A stretch of 64,000 nucleotides of DNA. Source: Paramarasmius palmivorus. Its lineage: Eukaryota; Basidiomycota; Agaricomycetes; Agaricales; Marasmiaceae. Location: positions 310,001 to 374,000 of the forward strand of contig JAYKXP010000025.1 in assembly GCA_037176845.1 (NCBI GenBank). Direction: 5' to 3'. The notes beneath the pieces are model-generated. The model saw only the letters and a program-made list of their open reading frames with translations. It made no database searches and was not told where the DNA came from. Shown piece after piece: positions 10,933 to 23,084 of the stretch (the first letter of the stretch is position 1; each line of letters begins with the position of its first letter). Made by a program: the position numbers and the translations under genes.

Positions 10933-13320
10933 TTTCTGAGATTTATGGAGGTAAAAGAAGGACTATCCAGGAAGAATGCAACAAAATCTGAGGATGCACT
11001 GGGAGAGACTGCCAGGAGTCGACCGCAGAGATGGACGTATATGGGTCGATGATCGAAAGTTTCTCACACTCCTCTCTAACGTGGAATTGCCGTCGGCATT
11101 TTTCACGGCTTCCGAATCTCAAATCAGAACCACCATCCACTTTGGAGCCCTCGCCGAGTAATAGCTATCGGTTACACTTATATCGTTTGTGGCCACTCAT
11201 GAGGGCGAACTCTTAGCAAGATATCCTTCGTCACTACACCGGACCCACTGACGTCCAAAAGAAGGCAAATACGTCAAATTCTCAGCTGGTGTGAGTATCA
11301 TTGTCGCAATGAAAGCGTAGAGCGTAATCTTTGACCGGGACCTTCCACGGTCCCAATGGCCATTAGGACACAAGTTCAAAAAGTTCTACTCTCACTGCAG
11401 CATCGCTTCATTAGGAAACGCTGTTCGAGTCACATCATTGCATATGAAACTCCCGACCTCAGCCGCGTCTAGGAAGAGGTGCTTTTCCTATGACTCCGAG
11501 CATTCTTCGGCGCTTCATCCCCAACGATGCAATACACAGTCGAAGTGCTGTGAAACCCGAAAAGGACAAAATCCAAGAGCGGGAGCGAGGTTGACTCGGT
11601 CGTGGTATCTTCCTTTGTCGCTTCAAGTGGGGCCTGTGTAAGCCGTCACCCTTGAAGCGGTTTTCTGAGGACTTGCATGGTATGTGACTGTTCCCATTTG
11701 ATCCCGAATTTCCAAAGTGCAGCCTTACTCGGAGCAGTAGGTCCTAGTGTATCAACCACTACAACCTAAATCTACAACTTCATATGGTGCAGCGGCAGCA
11801 GCATCGTATCCGAAGAGTCGAAATTGGACAAACTATTGGACATCCCATGGTATTGGCAAAGGACCTATCGGCGTCTTCAATAGAGAGCCGCTCCCAATTT
11901 GCCGTACGTGCTGGTTCGTTTGCTAGTCCTCCGGGCACGGGCTAGAAACAGTCGACCCTCCGATGCGGCGCGGAGCAGTTTCAAGTGCAACAGGACTATG
12001 GCCCGGGTTCCTCTGGACAGGTCTTCGGAGAACGGTCACTGGATGAGAAGTTTATAGCAGTACCATGCTATAGCCTATAGCGCGTACATCCCATCGCGTC
12101 GCGTCACAGGATCCTGATGTACGTGCTATCTGTTTCAATCTGTACAGAGATATGCTCCAAACCACTCGCGCGCCTTGTTCTTTGGAAGTGCGTTCTCTGC
12201 CTCAGTAATGGAAATTTTAATATGCAACGGATTGCTTCAGTATGAAACACAGGTTCCAAAGCCACCCTTGAGACGTCCCTAGTATCAGCCAATGAAACTA
12301 CAAGGATAATATTTTGCAGCTGAAATGAACCTCCAGCCCCGTCCCAGACGCCGGATATTCAAGGCTACACTATGGTCAGAGTGGGGATCCGGTCCCTGCT
12401 ACTACTAGGTCCGCCGCCATTACCATCTATCCCGTCTTGATCACCGACAGTGCTGTACGCAATGCGCATCACCCCCGCTACTGCGAAAGTCAGTTCATTA
12501 TCGGCTGAGTCAGATCCCACAAGCAATCATTAATCAAAATGGAATCATCCAAGCGCGGCTGTGCTAAAGGGTTCCAGGGCCCCTTCGGAAACTCAACGCA
12601 TTCAGAATATCTCTCTGTCCATTGGTGGATCATACTGCGGCTGAGCTTCATTCTACCTGTCTGATGATGATTTCGGTGTTTATACCATCAGGTTGACGCT
12701 ACATGAGCATCGATAGTAGAGTATCATCCACCGATATCATTGGGAAGGCGATCTCTACGCGTCGTTCTTGTGCGGCGAACGACCAGATGATATGATAGCG
12801 CACTCCGAACCCCGAATCCGACCTCGGCTGGCTCAGATTTGCTGTGCATATCACAGCCTCTTATGGTTGAGTTGCGATTGGGTTGTCTATAATGAGTGAT
12901 GAAGAAACTAGTACGTGTTTCGCAATATCTGGCTACGGGCAAGCGCTGATCCTCCAAATGATATCCTTGCTGATGAACACGAGCTAGTTCATCATATTCA
13001 GGTAGGTTTCCGGCCTTGAACACGATGGTGACGGTCGGAGGTGGCAGAATATCGGGGACCTGCGGAGGTCCATGAAGACCAAGGGCTTCTGAAAATAACG
13101 ATCTTCAAGGGTGAGTTATAATAAAGTTACAATTCATACGGTCGATACATAGAATACCGCACGAGATATTATATCCAAAGCAACAAACTGAAAGCATTCA
13201 CGAAATCCAAGACAGGATGGGGGGAAGAGATAGCAATACATATCCAACAGGAACCAAAACAATTGTAAAATAAAACGCTGCGGGGATGAAGGAGAGTGAA
13301 CAATGAAGTGAACGATCCAA
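10933..13320. other. gene-poor region
   Basis: About 2.4 kb without a gene I can support. A minus-strand ORF at 12724-13023 (start MFKAGNLPEYDEL) has protein-like composition but no neighbours to join and may be a decayed fragment. The other open frames here are short and overlap each other on both strands. Confidence 0.5.
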
Positions 13321-14800
13321 TTAGCTAACGACTTCCACGATGACTTCCTCATCGTCCACGAGTGTTGCGGAATCATCCCATTTATCACCAGTGGTACTTC
13401 TGCTTGCTGAGGACATGAGTGTCACTGACGACGAAGTGGACTCCGAGCTCGAGAGGTATAGGAGAGAGTTTGGCTTCTTTGAATGGGAGGTAGTGATGCC
13501 GAAGGAATGTTTGGGCCGAGAGCGCGACGAGTCGTGACGACGAGAAGCAGAAGGGTGCCGGACAGTTTTATCCGGCCGACGTGGTACAAAGCCAGCTTCC
13601 AAATCCAAAGAGCACGAACTTGGGTAGCGTAACAGCACTATAGCTGAATTGAATTTGGGATTGTTAAGCGGGTGCTCAGCATCGCTCTGGTAGTACTTAT
13701 ATAGGACAGGCTCTACGAGGTAGAGCGCTCCAGGCTCCTCGGGTGGTCCAAATTGTCCTGTCAACAGGTCCGAGAACATGTTTTTTAAAGTACGCCAGGC
13801 ATTTGCTTTCCAATTTGCCTCCGTGCCAGTGGTTGGTCCTTCATAATGTCGGAATAAGAAAAAGTTATCTATGATTCGTACTTTTCCGTTGTCGATGGCG
13901 AACATATCTTCAAAATAACCACCGTGATAATAAATACGATGTTGATGCAGTTTGGTTATCGCTTCGTAGATCTGTTGTCCAACATTTAGGAAAGGATAGA
14001 TGTGACGTCGTAAAACGCACCAGACTCCGGTCCCCGTACCGAGGGGCTCGACCCGACATTCGCTCTGACGCAATACCTATCACCAAATCGTTGCGCAAGA
14101 CATGCGCTACAGGTGCGAAGCATAGGTCTAATCGGCTCAACAACTTGATGCCATTCATCTGCTGGTTTAGTTTTTCAAGCATTCCACTGGCCCATGCGAT
14201 GTCCACGTCTGCAAGGAAGTATTAATGATGGCTCTAGTAGAAGGTAAGGTAACAAGAACGAACCCAAATGTCGACCTTTCCATAGACAGACTCCACGGTT
14301 CCAGCCCACCCATCTGATAAGTTGGAATTCCCCAATTTGGACCTTAGGCATCCATAACGGAACGGTAACCTTGGTACTCTCCTTCTTCATATTTTTGACG
14401 AGCTTATAATCCTTTCTCTTGTCACTATAACACAGACAGAACGCTTGGTTGTGTTGAAGTTCGACACCCTCCAATAACCGCATCTAAATAGCAGATTGGT
14501 ATGGCCTTCTTTATCGAGTAGTCACACTGGTACGCACTATGGTTTGTAATTGCTGTTCTCGTTTGATCTGATTGTTGACCATTCGCATATTCCATAGAAG
14601 TTCTGCTGCCTCGACTGAAGGTGCTTCAACGTGGATGATGCATCCATTCCGATATAGAAGATACGCTGCGCGTTTCCTGAGGCTTAGGTCCTCATCGGTA
14701 TCTGGAAAACATATCAGGACTGATTTCCATTACAGAATCAAGCGCTCTTACCAAGGTCTACGAGAATATCTTTGGGTATTTTGCAAAGACTGGTGTCCAT
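13321..14800 (-). CDS. protein-kinase-like protein, probable pseudokinase
   Basis: Exons from an ATG at 14800 (MDTSLCKIPKDILVDL) to a stop at 13321-13323 can be joined across short introns at about 14752-14700, 14525-14487, 14271-14206 and 14022-13974. Residues in the second half match the C-lobe of fungal kinase-like proteins: IYEAITKLHQHRIYYHGG (catalytic-loop position) followed by IDNGKVRIIDNFF (DFG position). The usual HGD...N loop reads HGGYFEDMF and the DFG/DFD site reads DNF, so the catalytic Asp and the metal-binding Asn are replaced. The last 100 residues are Ser/Arg-rich with an acidic end. The family is inferred from the loop context; activity as a kinase is unlikely. Confidence 0.6.
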
Positions 14801-15387
14801 AGTGGGTCCAATGGTCAAGCCGTCTTTGTTTGTTTGTTAGGCCGGCTCCGGGCAAAATTTTGATGTCATCGTGAGCCGGCCCACCTCACACTGCAACACT
14901 CGTCTACCGCAAGTTCAAGATCCTTTTCCCGTTCGTTCATTCTCGCCTTTCGTTAACATTGACTTGCTTTCCTCTCAAGTCTGACAGCTACTGGTGGCTA
15001 AACGCCGGCCTTACTGAGTGCCACAAAGTTATTGCCGGTGGCACTACTAAGCTTGAATCAATAGTAAATACTGACCACTGGAACAAGGACAGAAATACGA
15101 CACTCCTCTTTACTTAAAAGATCAAACCGGCTCAATATCAATCGACTTGAGCATCGAACAAAGCCGTCGTGGATGGTTCAGAACGCAGAGCGCCTCCGGT
15201 TAGGCGATACAACCATGGACCCACAACTACAGCCGCTTGTTGCACCGATCACCATCGTACTGATAGTTTGCGCAGAATAGGAAACCGAGGAGCCTACATA
15301 GGCGTAGTCACTTTAGTACGCGTTTACCTTTAAAAACCATGTTCAAGTGAGGGTGGCTTTCCTCATTCTTCACGTTCCATTTTTGAT
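14801..15387. other. intergenic, no gene seen
   Basis: No convincing exon on either strand; upstream region of the kinase-like gene. Confidence 0.45.
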
Positions 15388-16070
15388 ATGGGTTCACCTT
15401 GTTCTCTCTGCGGAGCCAAAGGCGGCAATGGCAAACCGTGCCCTCAGTGTGGTCGGTAAATATATTGGATGTGAGTGTCACTTTCCAAGATCAACCCCGC
15501 ATAATGACCTTGACTCTTCCATTGGGTAGATCCTCTGTAATCGGGTTCTCAAACGTCACACGGCTCTTATGTTCTTCGGACATTTCAATCTCTTCCGAGT
15601 CTCTTTCGCTCATCAACTCAAATACGATCAGTTCAATTCTGCCTTCCTGGCTGGATATATGTTCGCTGTACGCCATACCTTCGTCTTTATGCTCGCTTAC
15701 TCACGCAGCTCTTTCAGCTCGCTCCTCTAAGTACCCTCAAGTCGAAACCAAACAGAGTAACCTTCAAAGCTTCAAATACCACGAAATCAAGCTTCCGCGG
15801 AGAACCAGTCACTGTAGCCTCCTGGTGGCCCTCTTCGAGCCCTGCAGCTACCGAAGACTATTTCGCTACATGAATCATTTCAGGCCACTGGCAACGACTC
15901 GATATATTCGCATATCAAGGCTGAAGGTCTATCGACGCCACACGAATCCCACAAGACTTTTCTCCTTGCAAGCTTACTGTCCCAAACTTGCTGTATTCAT
16001 TTCCTTGCGACGAAGATACTCGGCGCTTCAACACATATAATATGGACGCTTCCGCCACACACTGTATCAA
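15388..16070 (+). CDS. candidate small zinc-knuckle protein, model incomplete
   Basis: An ATG at 15388 starts MGSPCSLCGAKGGNGKPCPQ, closed by CG, with two CxxC pairs as in a zinc ribbon. It runs into a likely donor near 15454-15463 with an acceptor at about 15490. Downstream, plus-strand blocks (APLSTLKSKPNRVTFKAS near 15720 and KAEGLSTPHESHKTFLLASL near 15930) are protein-like but in different frames, so more introns would be needed. A competing minus-strand ORF of 61 codons (15491-15676, charged, ATG-started) overlaps. I can support the CxxC block only; the rest is tentative. Confidence 0.3.
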
Positions 16071-17442
16071 TATTGTTTTTTTTCCGGTCATAATAACGAT
16101 CATAGAAACCACCACTACTGTATCATCTAGATTTCCCGCTTCTCGTCTTATTCCCGTTCTTGTAGAATGTCTTTCGATGTATCAACTAGAGTGTCTGTAT
16201 CACACCTCATGTAGCATTCAGCATAGCTAATAATTTGTATCTTGTATAATTTCCCCAATCTATATTCATCCTAATATCATTATTCTCATTCTTTGTTTTC
16301 ATCGGGCCTACCTGCGCCACCGCTTCCCAGTATTGAAAGCTTAACCACTGCTGTATCACATATCATGGACCTCTGAGACAAACTGGCGTTACATTCAAGG
16401 TACTAATACACGCGGTTTTTGATACCACATGGCGAAAAGATGAAACTTGGACAGGACAAAGGTCTCGAGTCATAGTACCAGTGGTTGGAGAAAGCGATGT
16501 GCCATCACCGAGCAAGTTGAGGTCCCCGCTGTTTCTGGCCGGCCTTACTCTATGGACTAACGGACATCGCTCCACATCATGATCAAGCCGTGCTCGATTC
16601 GACGCGAGTAGAGACGCGTAACCCCTATGATGGAACGCGTCAGCCGCGCCACAGATAGGCACTGACTAAGCAGAGAGATGAGGGGATAAGGATTTCAAGT
16701 TGATTGCTACCTAAGGAACTGATTCTACATATATGATCATCAGCATCTCCAGCTGGCGAATAGCAGAAGAATGGTCTAGGAAGTGGTGCTTAACGAAGAA
16801 ACGTCACGGCGTCAAACGCTCCCTCCGGTAACACCGTTCGGGCTTCAACACAGCCCAGCAGAGTTTTGGAACCAGTTCGATGACTTGCATTAGGGGAATC
16901 CATACCCCCAAGCACCGGAGGACGGATAAGTTCGCGACCTATTTCACTATCGATAGATGACGAGGTTGCATTGTGGCTATCGGTCCGAATTGGTCTATTA
17001 GATACGTAAGATTGTAAATCGTGGTGCAGCAAGCATCATTAGACCTTGTATAGCAAATTGTAGGCGTTGAACCTGAGGGCAGAAGAAGGTTGTTAGCGTG
17101 TCTGTTACTCCTAAGTAGAAAGGAAGCATAGCCACAAACCTAGGAGAGGACAAGCGTGGCATCCCAACTATAGTGAGAATTCTATGTTTACTCCTCACAC
17201 GCAAGCAAACTGGCCATAGGTTAATGTATTGACCCCTATGACACCACATAGCGCAAAATAAAGTCCAAATCCGGGTTCTCAACAAAGCTTCGATAGCATT
17301 GTTGCCGCACCATGGTAGTAGGGACCCTTGCTGCATGGTTCACTCCACACTATATGCCGATGTATAGGTAGATTCCGTTGTTGTATAGATAAGTAAACAT
17401 GCAGAAGCTCAGATAGCACCATTCTGTACGGCACGCACAAGG
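16071..17442. other. no gene I can support
   Basis: Minus-strand open stretches at 16790-17032 and 16998-17336 are moderately hydrophobic and could be fragments of a membrane protein, but they contain stops in every frame and no plausible splice chain was found. Possibly a decayed gene. Confidence 0.35.
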
Positions 17443-19395
17443 TCATCGTCGGCGTGTCATCGTAAAGCAGCCTTCATATCCCGGGACGCCCACAGGACTC
17501 AGGGTATCCCTCCATCTTCCTGCTAGATTACCATTCACATTACCCACTAGATATCCGCGGTAAAGCCATTTCCCTCTATCGCCGTCAATCTACATTCGAG
17601 ATCAATAATGTCACCAAATGAGATCAACATGAAACGCACATAATCTTTTGAGAGACTAATGAATCCATCACATGGACGTATACGTCCCACAAGATTGAAT
17701 TGTCCCCAAGCTGAGTGGCCCTGAAGTAATAAAACATGAGGCGGTCCCGCAGAAGCTCGCAAAAAGTGCACACCTCTCCTGTGATTATGATGTCGGCAAC
17801 ATTGGCTCGTTGAGCCTCGGAACCACGTAGAAGGGAGCTCTTCTTGGCCCGCTGGTAGTAAACAGGCACTTTGTGAGGTTGGTTGACTTCCAAACCGGAA
17901 TCGTTTTCTCGGATGCTCGTTCCTGTTGGGAAGTAGGAGCGTAGCGGATCACCTCCTGGTAGCGGCTCTGTATTGCCCGAACCTATCTCGATGCCAGAGT
18001 CCGAATGGGACGGGTCAGATGAGATGAGATGATGCTCTCTCAGTTTCCACGTCTGACGGTGTCTAACAACGAGACTCTTCTGGAGAAGCGGCGGCGGTGC
18101 ACCTTGCAATAAAGCAGCGTAGGCGGTAAAGTCGGTGTACTACGGAGTGTCGTAGTATCGTGAACCAGTATCCAGGAAGAGAAAATGATTTAAACTCACT
18201 GTGAAAATTCCTTCCCAAACCCCTTCGAGACTGCGGCATATATCAGCCTACTGAATGGTCAAGAAAGATATGTATTGACCTGCCGGGTGCGAATGAATCG
18301 GTAACGAACTTTTCGGACGCTGGCTGACCAAGACTATAGCACCTGCCCCACTCTCTTTCCCACTCCATGCTACCGATCCTTCTTGGACTAGAGGCATCCA
18401 TGGGAGTGAAAGGACTGGAATAGTCCGTCTGTTCTTGCAATTGATTGACTAGTGTGATAAAGGACAATATTGCCGGGACAGCGAGGGGAGGAGGCCTGAT
18501 TTGTAGTGGTTCAGAATAGTAGGTGACATCCAAGGGATCGTGCGTGTAAGATTGGGGAGCAGGTGTGAATTCGGTCCACGAAGGTGATGCAAGACAATAC
18601 TATGGCAAATGTGAGGTCAAATTGCAGCCGAAGAAGGACATATACGAACCCTATGAGCACCCAGCGCAAATACTTTCAAGATCTCTATAGCTTTCCATGA
18701 AGGCTCTTCTCTCCTTGGGTAATCTTCTATAGACATAAAGATCAGAATACTATTATAGAGAACCTTTTGATATCAGACGAACCTGGCTTCAGGAGGAACC
18801 AGTATAACCACATGGCGAGGATCGTATCACGAGTATGATGAGGCCACATCTCCAACTGAATGTCGCGACTCGCCCCCGAGGAACCCAGCAAACTAAACCA
18901 ATAGTCGTTCAACCAGAGGTCCATCCTGGCATACTCCCGCAGTTGCCGCTCATTCTTGCCTTCATTCTCTAGCATCCAAAGATAGCTCTGAGCAAGAATG
19001 TTGTGCAACGTATCATTGTCCCGAATCCTGTAACGCTCATCGGTACGAGCGTCACATCTCGAACGTATACGCTTCAACACCATGCATCTCGTCCGCAGCT
19101 CCTGGGCCAAGACTGTTGTTGACAGACGTTCTGATCCTACCCTTCTCGTCGCCGCCGATATATCGAATTTTCGTAAGAAAATCCTCGCGTAAAGACCGGT
19201 GTTGGATGAGAGAGATAGAGAGGAATATGTCCAGCGATTAACGGAGAGAAATGGAATGATGCTTGAAGGTGGTCCCAGAAAGGTATCCGCGTCGACATGG
19301 TATGCAATTTGTTCTAGGATTTCTGGGGGTATAGACCCCAGAGTGTGAGGAACCATGGAAGATCGTGTGAGCATGTCAGCACAGGAATACAGCAT
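17443..19395 (-). CDS. F-box-like protein, paralogue 1
   Basis: ATG at 19395. An F-box-like segment lies near the N-terminus (SIPPEILEQIAYHVDADTF). Exons can be joined over about seven short introns. The order is the long first exon to about 18790, EDYPRREEPSWKAIEILKVF, a block from about 18590 to 18290, ADICRSLEGVWEGIFT, a Ser-rich block with GIEIGSGNTEPLPGG (about 18130-17780), GHSAWGQFNLVGRIRPCDGF, and finally WLYRGYLVGNVNGNLAGRWR with a stop at 17443-17445. The block order equals that of the gene at 23888-25807, so they are paralogues. In fungi F-box proteins are usually substrate adaptors of SCF ubiquitin ligases; the C-terminal domain is conserved but its target is unknown. Confidence 0.75.
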
Positions 19396-19938
19396 GCTTA
19401 ATTCGGCAACGGCCGGCCCACTCTGCCGAGGTCTACATTCAATTTCCGGATGATCTCATTTCCGAGTGCGAGTCCGATTTGTACTAAGTACTATTGCTAA
19501 CTTGGACCACGGACTCTCTAGTCATTTTCATGAGTATGTGATCCTGCTAGGTAGCAGTCTGCTAACCAGGGTTGAGAAGCTATGGTGAAGGTTTAAAACG
19601 GTAGAATGTTGTTAGCCCATCTAAACGAATTTCTCCGCGCTCAGTCTGGGATATATCTATTCACTTATGCACCGTCCAGTGTCATTGTAAATTGTGCAGC
19701 CGTACTTAGGAATTCATTCATCAGTATCTTCATCATTTACGCAAAGACCTTCATTTCTCAATAGGATCCGTTGACCCAGGGCATAACAAGACGGCCAGGA
19801 GGGAATCCGTACATATTCTGACTGTCACGGTATAGTGTGCAATTAGTCCAACGAAGGAATAACGCCAATAATGGAAGAGCGAATAGTAGTATTAAAAGCC
19901 TAAATAGAGTAACATACATTATCCTGTAGCAAATGGCT
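19396..19938. other. intergenic, no gene seen
   Basis: Holds the promoter of F-box-like paralogue 1 and the 3' flank of the next minus-strand gene. A minus ORF at 19758-19964 is hydrophobic but appears to be intron/3' sequence. Confidence 0.4.
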
Positions 19939-21698
19939 TTAGCGGTAGAAGCTGGCACACACATTACGACTTATAGTGAGCGAGCGCTCCTACCTAGTCC
20001 AATGGGGATGTCCTTTATCGTTGAAAGTCAAGGAGTGCAGCATGAACTGCGGCAACGAATCATGTCCGTGGTTTGCGGCTAAGGTGATATTTCGCGCTCC
20101 CGAAAGAGTGCATGGGATCCGTGACCTGGGACACCCGTATTGATTCATATTGATTCCGTAGCAAAATGTCCAAGACATGGCGATCCAATTTGTACTTGAA
20201 TGATCAGAAGTTCGCGCATGGAATTGAACATAGACCAACGCAACAAAGGCACGGTTCCATATGTTTTTGAACGGAATAGCTAAGAGGAGATAGTGTCCCT
20301 GCATCAGGACAGGCGACTTGCTCGTATTTTCAAGTTGACCGACATCTGAAGCCATACGAAAGTAAGGGAGATTCGATCGGTGGTCAATCAAAGAGAGGAA
20401 TAGCTCATGATCAGGGCCAATGGACAAACGTGGTCGTCTTGTCCGTCGAGCAGTTCTTCTAGAGAACTATCACTTCCATGAGAAGTGCTAGTGTGGCGTG
20501 AAATTCCGGTTCGAGACGTCAACTCCGAGGCACAACGAAAATACTTTCGCGGGGTCTATCGCCTGTTTAGTGCCACGCATCATCAATGACAGAATTGCTT
20601 AACTGCGAGACGCGAAAGTCGGTCCAGGGTCACTTGTCTACTTGTCTGATATTCCTGACCCCGAGAGTACCTATCAAGATCATTATCGATCCATATAGCG
20701 GCGGGCGAGTTACGAAATGTAGAGACTCACCGCCTGAAAGGTTAAATCAGTGAAGTTATTCGGGAGAAATCCATTTAGTCGCACTCTTGAGACGAGTGTC
20801 GTACACCTCGCGTAGTTGTCGGCATCGGTGTTCTGAGAGCAAATCACCTTTCAGAGGCGACATGGCCTAGACCCTATCTATAAAGTAAACGGGCAATTGT
20901 ACCATACATAGCAAACACTCACGGTGAGTTGGATGAAAGGCCGGCGGAATTCAGATTGTGACGTCTTGAAAATACCCTGTACTAATGGTAAAGCATCTTT
21001 AGCTTGCGAAGAACGTTTGCTGTTTGCCGAAACAACAGTGTTTAGACTTCCATTGCAGTGGTTTAAAATAATCACGAATAAATGGAATCCTGAGGTAGAA
21101 AGCCTCGGAGGGCCGCTAGCCGTGGTATTGACGCTAGAATTCTGTTCAGGTGACCATCATGTGTAAAAAGAAAAGAAAAGATAGCATTCACCTTGTCGTA
21201 TTCTTTGGACCGAATGCTTGCCAGCTCAAGATATGAAAAATGCCGATCAAAGCAATGGTTCATCTCATTCCGTGAACCGCCCAACGTCGTTTCAGGGCCC
21301 ACCAGCCCAGTGTATCATTCGGAAAAACAAATCTTGCTTGTTTAGGGTGGAGATAGTGCAACTTGCGCAAGGTACAAGGGCTCAAAATCCCCAGGTTGCA
21401 TGTGCTGCTTTGAGTAGGTTGCCTGAGGCATCAGCGGTGTACAGAGCATGTCCATCATCGTTGGGATTCTTTACCATGCGGGGAACAATCATGGATCGTC
21501 GTTGTGCATTCTGGTCCAATTGATACGGTTCTGTCATAAAGGGTATTTTCCTCTGAGACACCACTTGGCGATAAGTCGGCTGTAAAGAAATAGGAAGAGA
21601 TAACAAATGTCCCTCCGAAGGCTACGGATGGAACTTACTCGTGCTTGTGGCTGGCTTGGGTCGGATGAGAACCCTCGAGTCTCCGAGAGACTCAGCAT
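19939..21698 (-). CDS. unrecognised intron-rich gene with conserved-looking exons
   Basis: Several minus-strand exons join in frame. The likely start is an ATG at 21698 (MLSLSETRGFSS), about 80 bases downstream of a TATA-like CTATATAAG. Then come TYRQVVSQRKIPFMTEPYQL, a block ending SIRSKEYDK (about 21195), NSSVNTTASGPPRLSTSGF to SEFRRPFIQLT (about 21130-20925), NTDADNYARCTTLVSRVRLN (about 20840), AIDPAKVFSLCLG (about 20565), a 140-codon exon with ISMSWTF-like core NWIAMSWTFCYGINMNQYGC (20427-19995), and an end SFYR with a stop at 19939-19941. I do not recognise the family. The exon around 21330 was not fully resolved, so a frame error there or a wrong start is possible. Confidence 0.5.
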
Positions 21699-22004
21699 TG
21701 ACGACACATGGCGTACCCGCGTCGGTCAGCAAAAGAAGAGGTGAGCCTGTACCCCACACTGCGGCGTACATGTGCTTATATAGACGATGAAAGCGATCGT
21801 CCTTTGGACAAGAACTTATTCCTGGACTCGAGAGGCGTAAAAATCAGAAATTTACAAGCGCCCTAGAGAACACCGGGTGGCTGTGACCCGGAACGAGATT
21901 GGTCCTATTTGGCGCCGGACATTTGGCCTGCCCTAAAGTGATATTTTCGCGGATGAGCGATCATGAAATCAGGAAAAGTTCATCCTCATCGATCTACCTT
22001 CACC
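21699..22004. promoter_or_regulatory. divergent promoter region upstream of eEF1B-beta
   Basis: The 306 bases between the start of the unrecognised minus gene and the eEF1B ATG at 22005. A TATA-like CTATATAAG lies on the minus strand at about 21775-21783. Expression of eEF1B should be strong, so this is a candidate constitutive promoter region. Confidence 0.4.
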
Positions 22005-23084
22005 ATGTCCGTCAACCTGCAAAAACTCGAGCAGCACCTCGCCACTAGGTCCTACATTGAAGGGTGAGTACGATCTCCTTTTGAGTTTATGATGAACTTT
22101 TGCTATGGTCCGTGTTTCCAAGAAGCGATTAGACACCGCTGTGCCAGTATGCCGATATTCATTTCACCTGGCGTTCTGATTTTTTGGTATCTTTTTTTCT
22201 CGAATCATACTCATTTGATCCTTTATCTTACAGATACACTCCTTCGCAAGCCGATGTCCATGTCTTCAAAGCCGTTACTAGTCCCGATGCCTCCCTGCCG
22301 AACGTAAGTAGGTGGTACAAGCACATCGCCTCCTATACCGCGGAGCATGCCTCTCTTCCCGGATCGAGCAAAGCTGGAGAGGAATTCTTCTCTTCCGGTA
22401 CTGCTCCTGCCGCTGCCGCTGCTGAAGAAGAAGACGAGATTGATCTCTTTGGTGACGATGACGAGGAGGAGGATGCTGAGGCCGAGCGTATCAAAGCCGA
22501 GCGTGTCGCTGCATACAATGCGAAGAAGGCCAACAAGCCCAAGACCATTGCCAAGGTAAGATTATCTTACATGCGTAACCTTTCAGGGTATTGAGTATTT
22601 TTTAGTCTGTCGTTACTCTCGACGTCAAGCCCTGGGACAACGAAACCGACATGGAAGCCTTGGAATCATCTGTTCGGTCTATCGAGGAGGACGGACTTGT
22701 TTGGGGCGCCAGCAAGCTGGTTCCAATTGGATATGGTACGTTTTTGTACGAACGTGTTTGCTCCTGGTGCTGAATCAAATCCCAGGTATTCGCAAGCTCC
22801 AGGTTCGTTTTGTCTGAGTTTAAATAGGTTCAATCATTCTTACGTTGACACGCCGAATTAGATGACCCTCGTCGTTGGTAAGATTACTTTCTTTTGCAGT
22901 GCGTTCTTCTTTGACCTGATTCTTTCCGGCAGAGGACGAGAAGGTTTCTTTGGACGACCTCCAGGAGAAGATTGCCGAATTCGAGGACTACGTTCAAAGC
23001 TCAGATGTCGTCGCAATGCAAAGTTTGTACCTGTGTCATTCTGCCGTTCGCCTATGACTAATGCGAATTATACCAGAATTGTAG
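22005..23084 (+). CDS. translation elongation factor 1-beta (eEF1B-alpha, nucleotide exchange subunit)
   Basis: Seven exons join perfectly: 22005-22062, 22234-22555, 22606-22735, 22786-22802, 22862-22877, 22933-23022, 23077-23084. The protein catalyses GDP/GTP exchange on eEF1A in the cytosol. Domains: an N-terminal GST-C-like segment ([20 protein letters not shown]), an Ala/Glu/Asp-rich linker with [17 protein letters not shown], then the exchange domain with [40 protein letters not shown] and the canonical end VVAMQKL. Two micro-exons (17 and 16 bases) and an 8-base terminal exon are unusual and easy for predictors to miss. Single housekeeping gene, so no sign of transfer. Very sure of the identity. 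Confidence 0.96.

Noticed and set aside
15399..16040. 213-codon plus-strand ORF
   Set aside because: Ser/Leu-rich composition typical of the antisense of charged coding sequence; it does not include the CxxC block and has no recognisable domain. Kept only as a weak candidate region.
22333..22554. Minus-strand Ser/Ala-rich ORF over eEF1B exon 2
   Set aside because: Antisense of the acidic linker of eEF1B; typical poly-Ser shadow.
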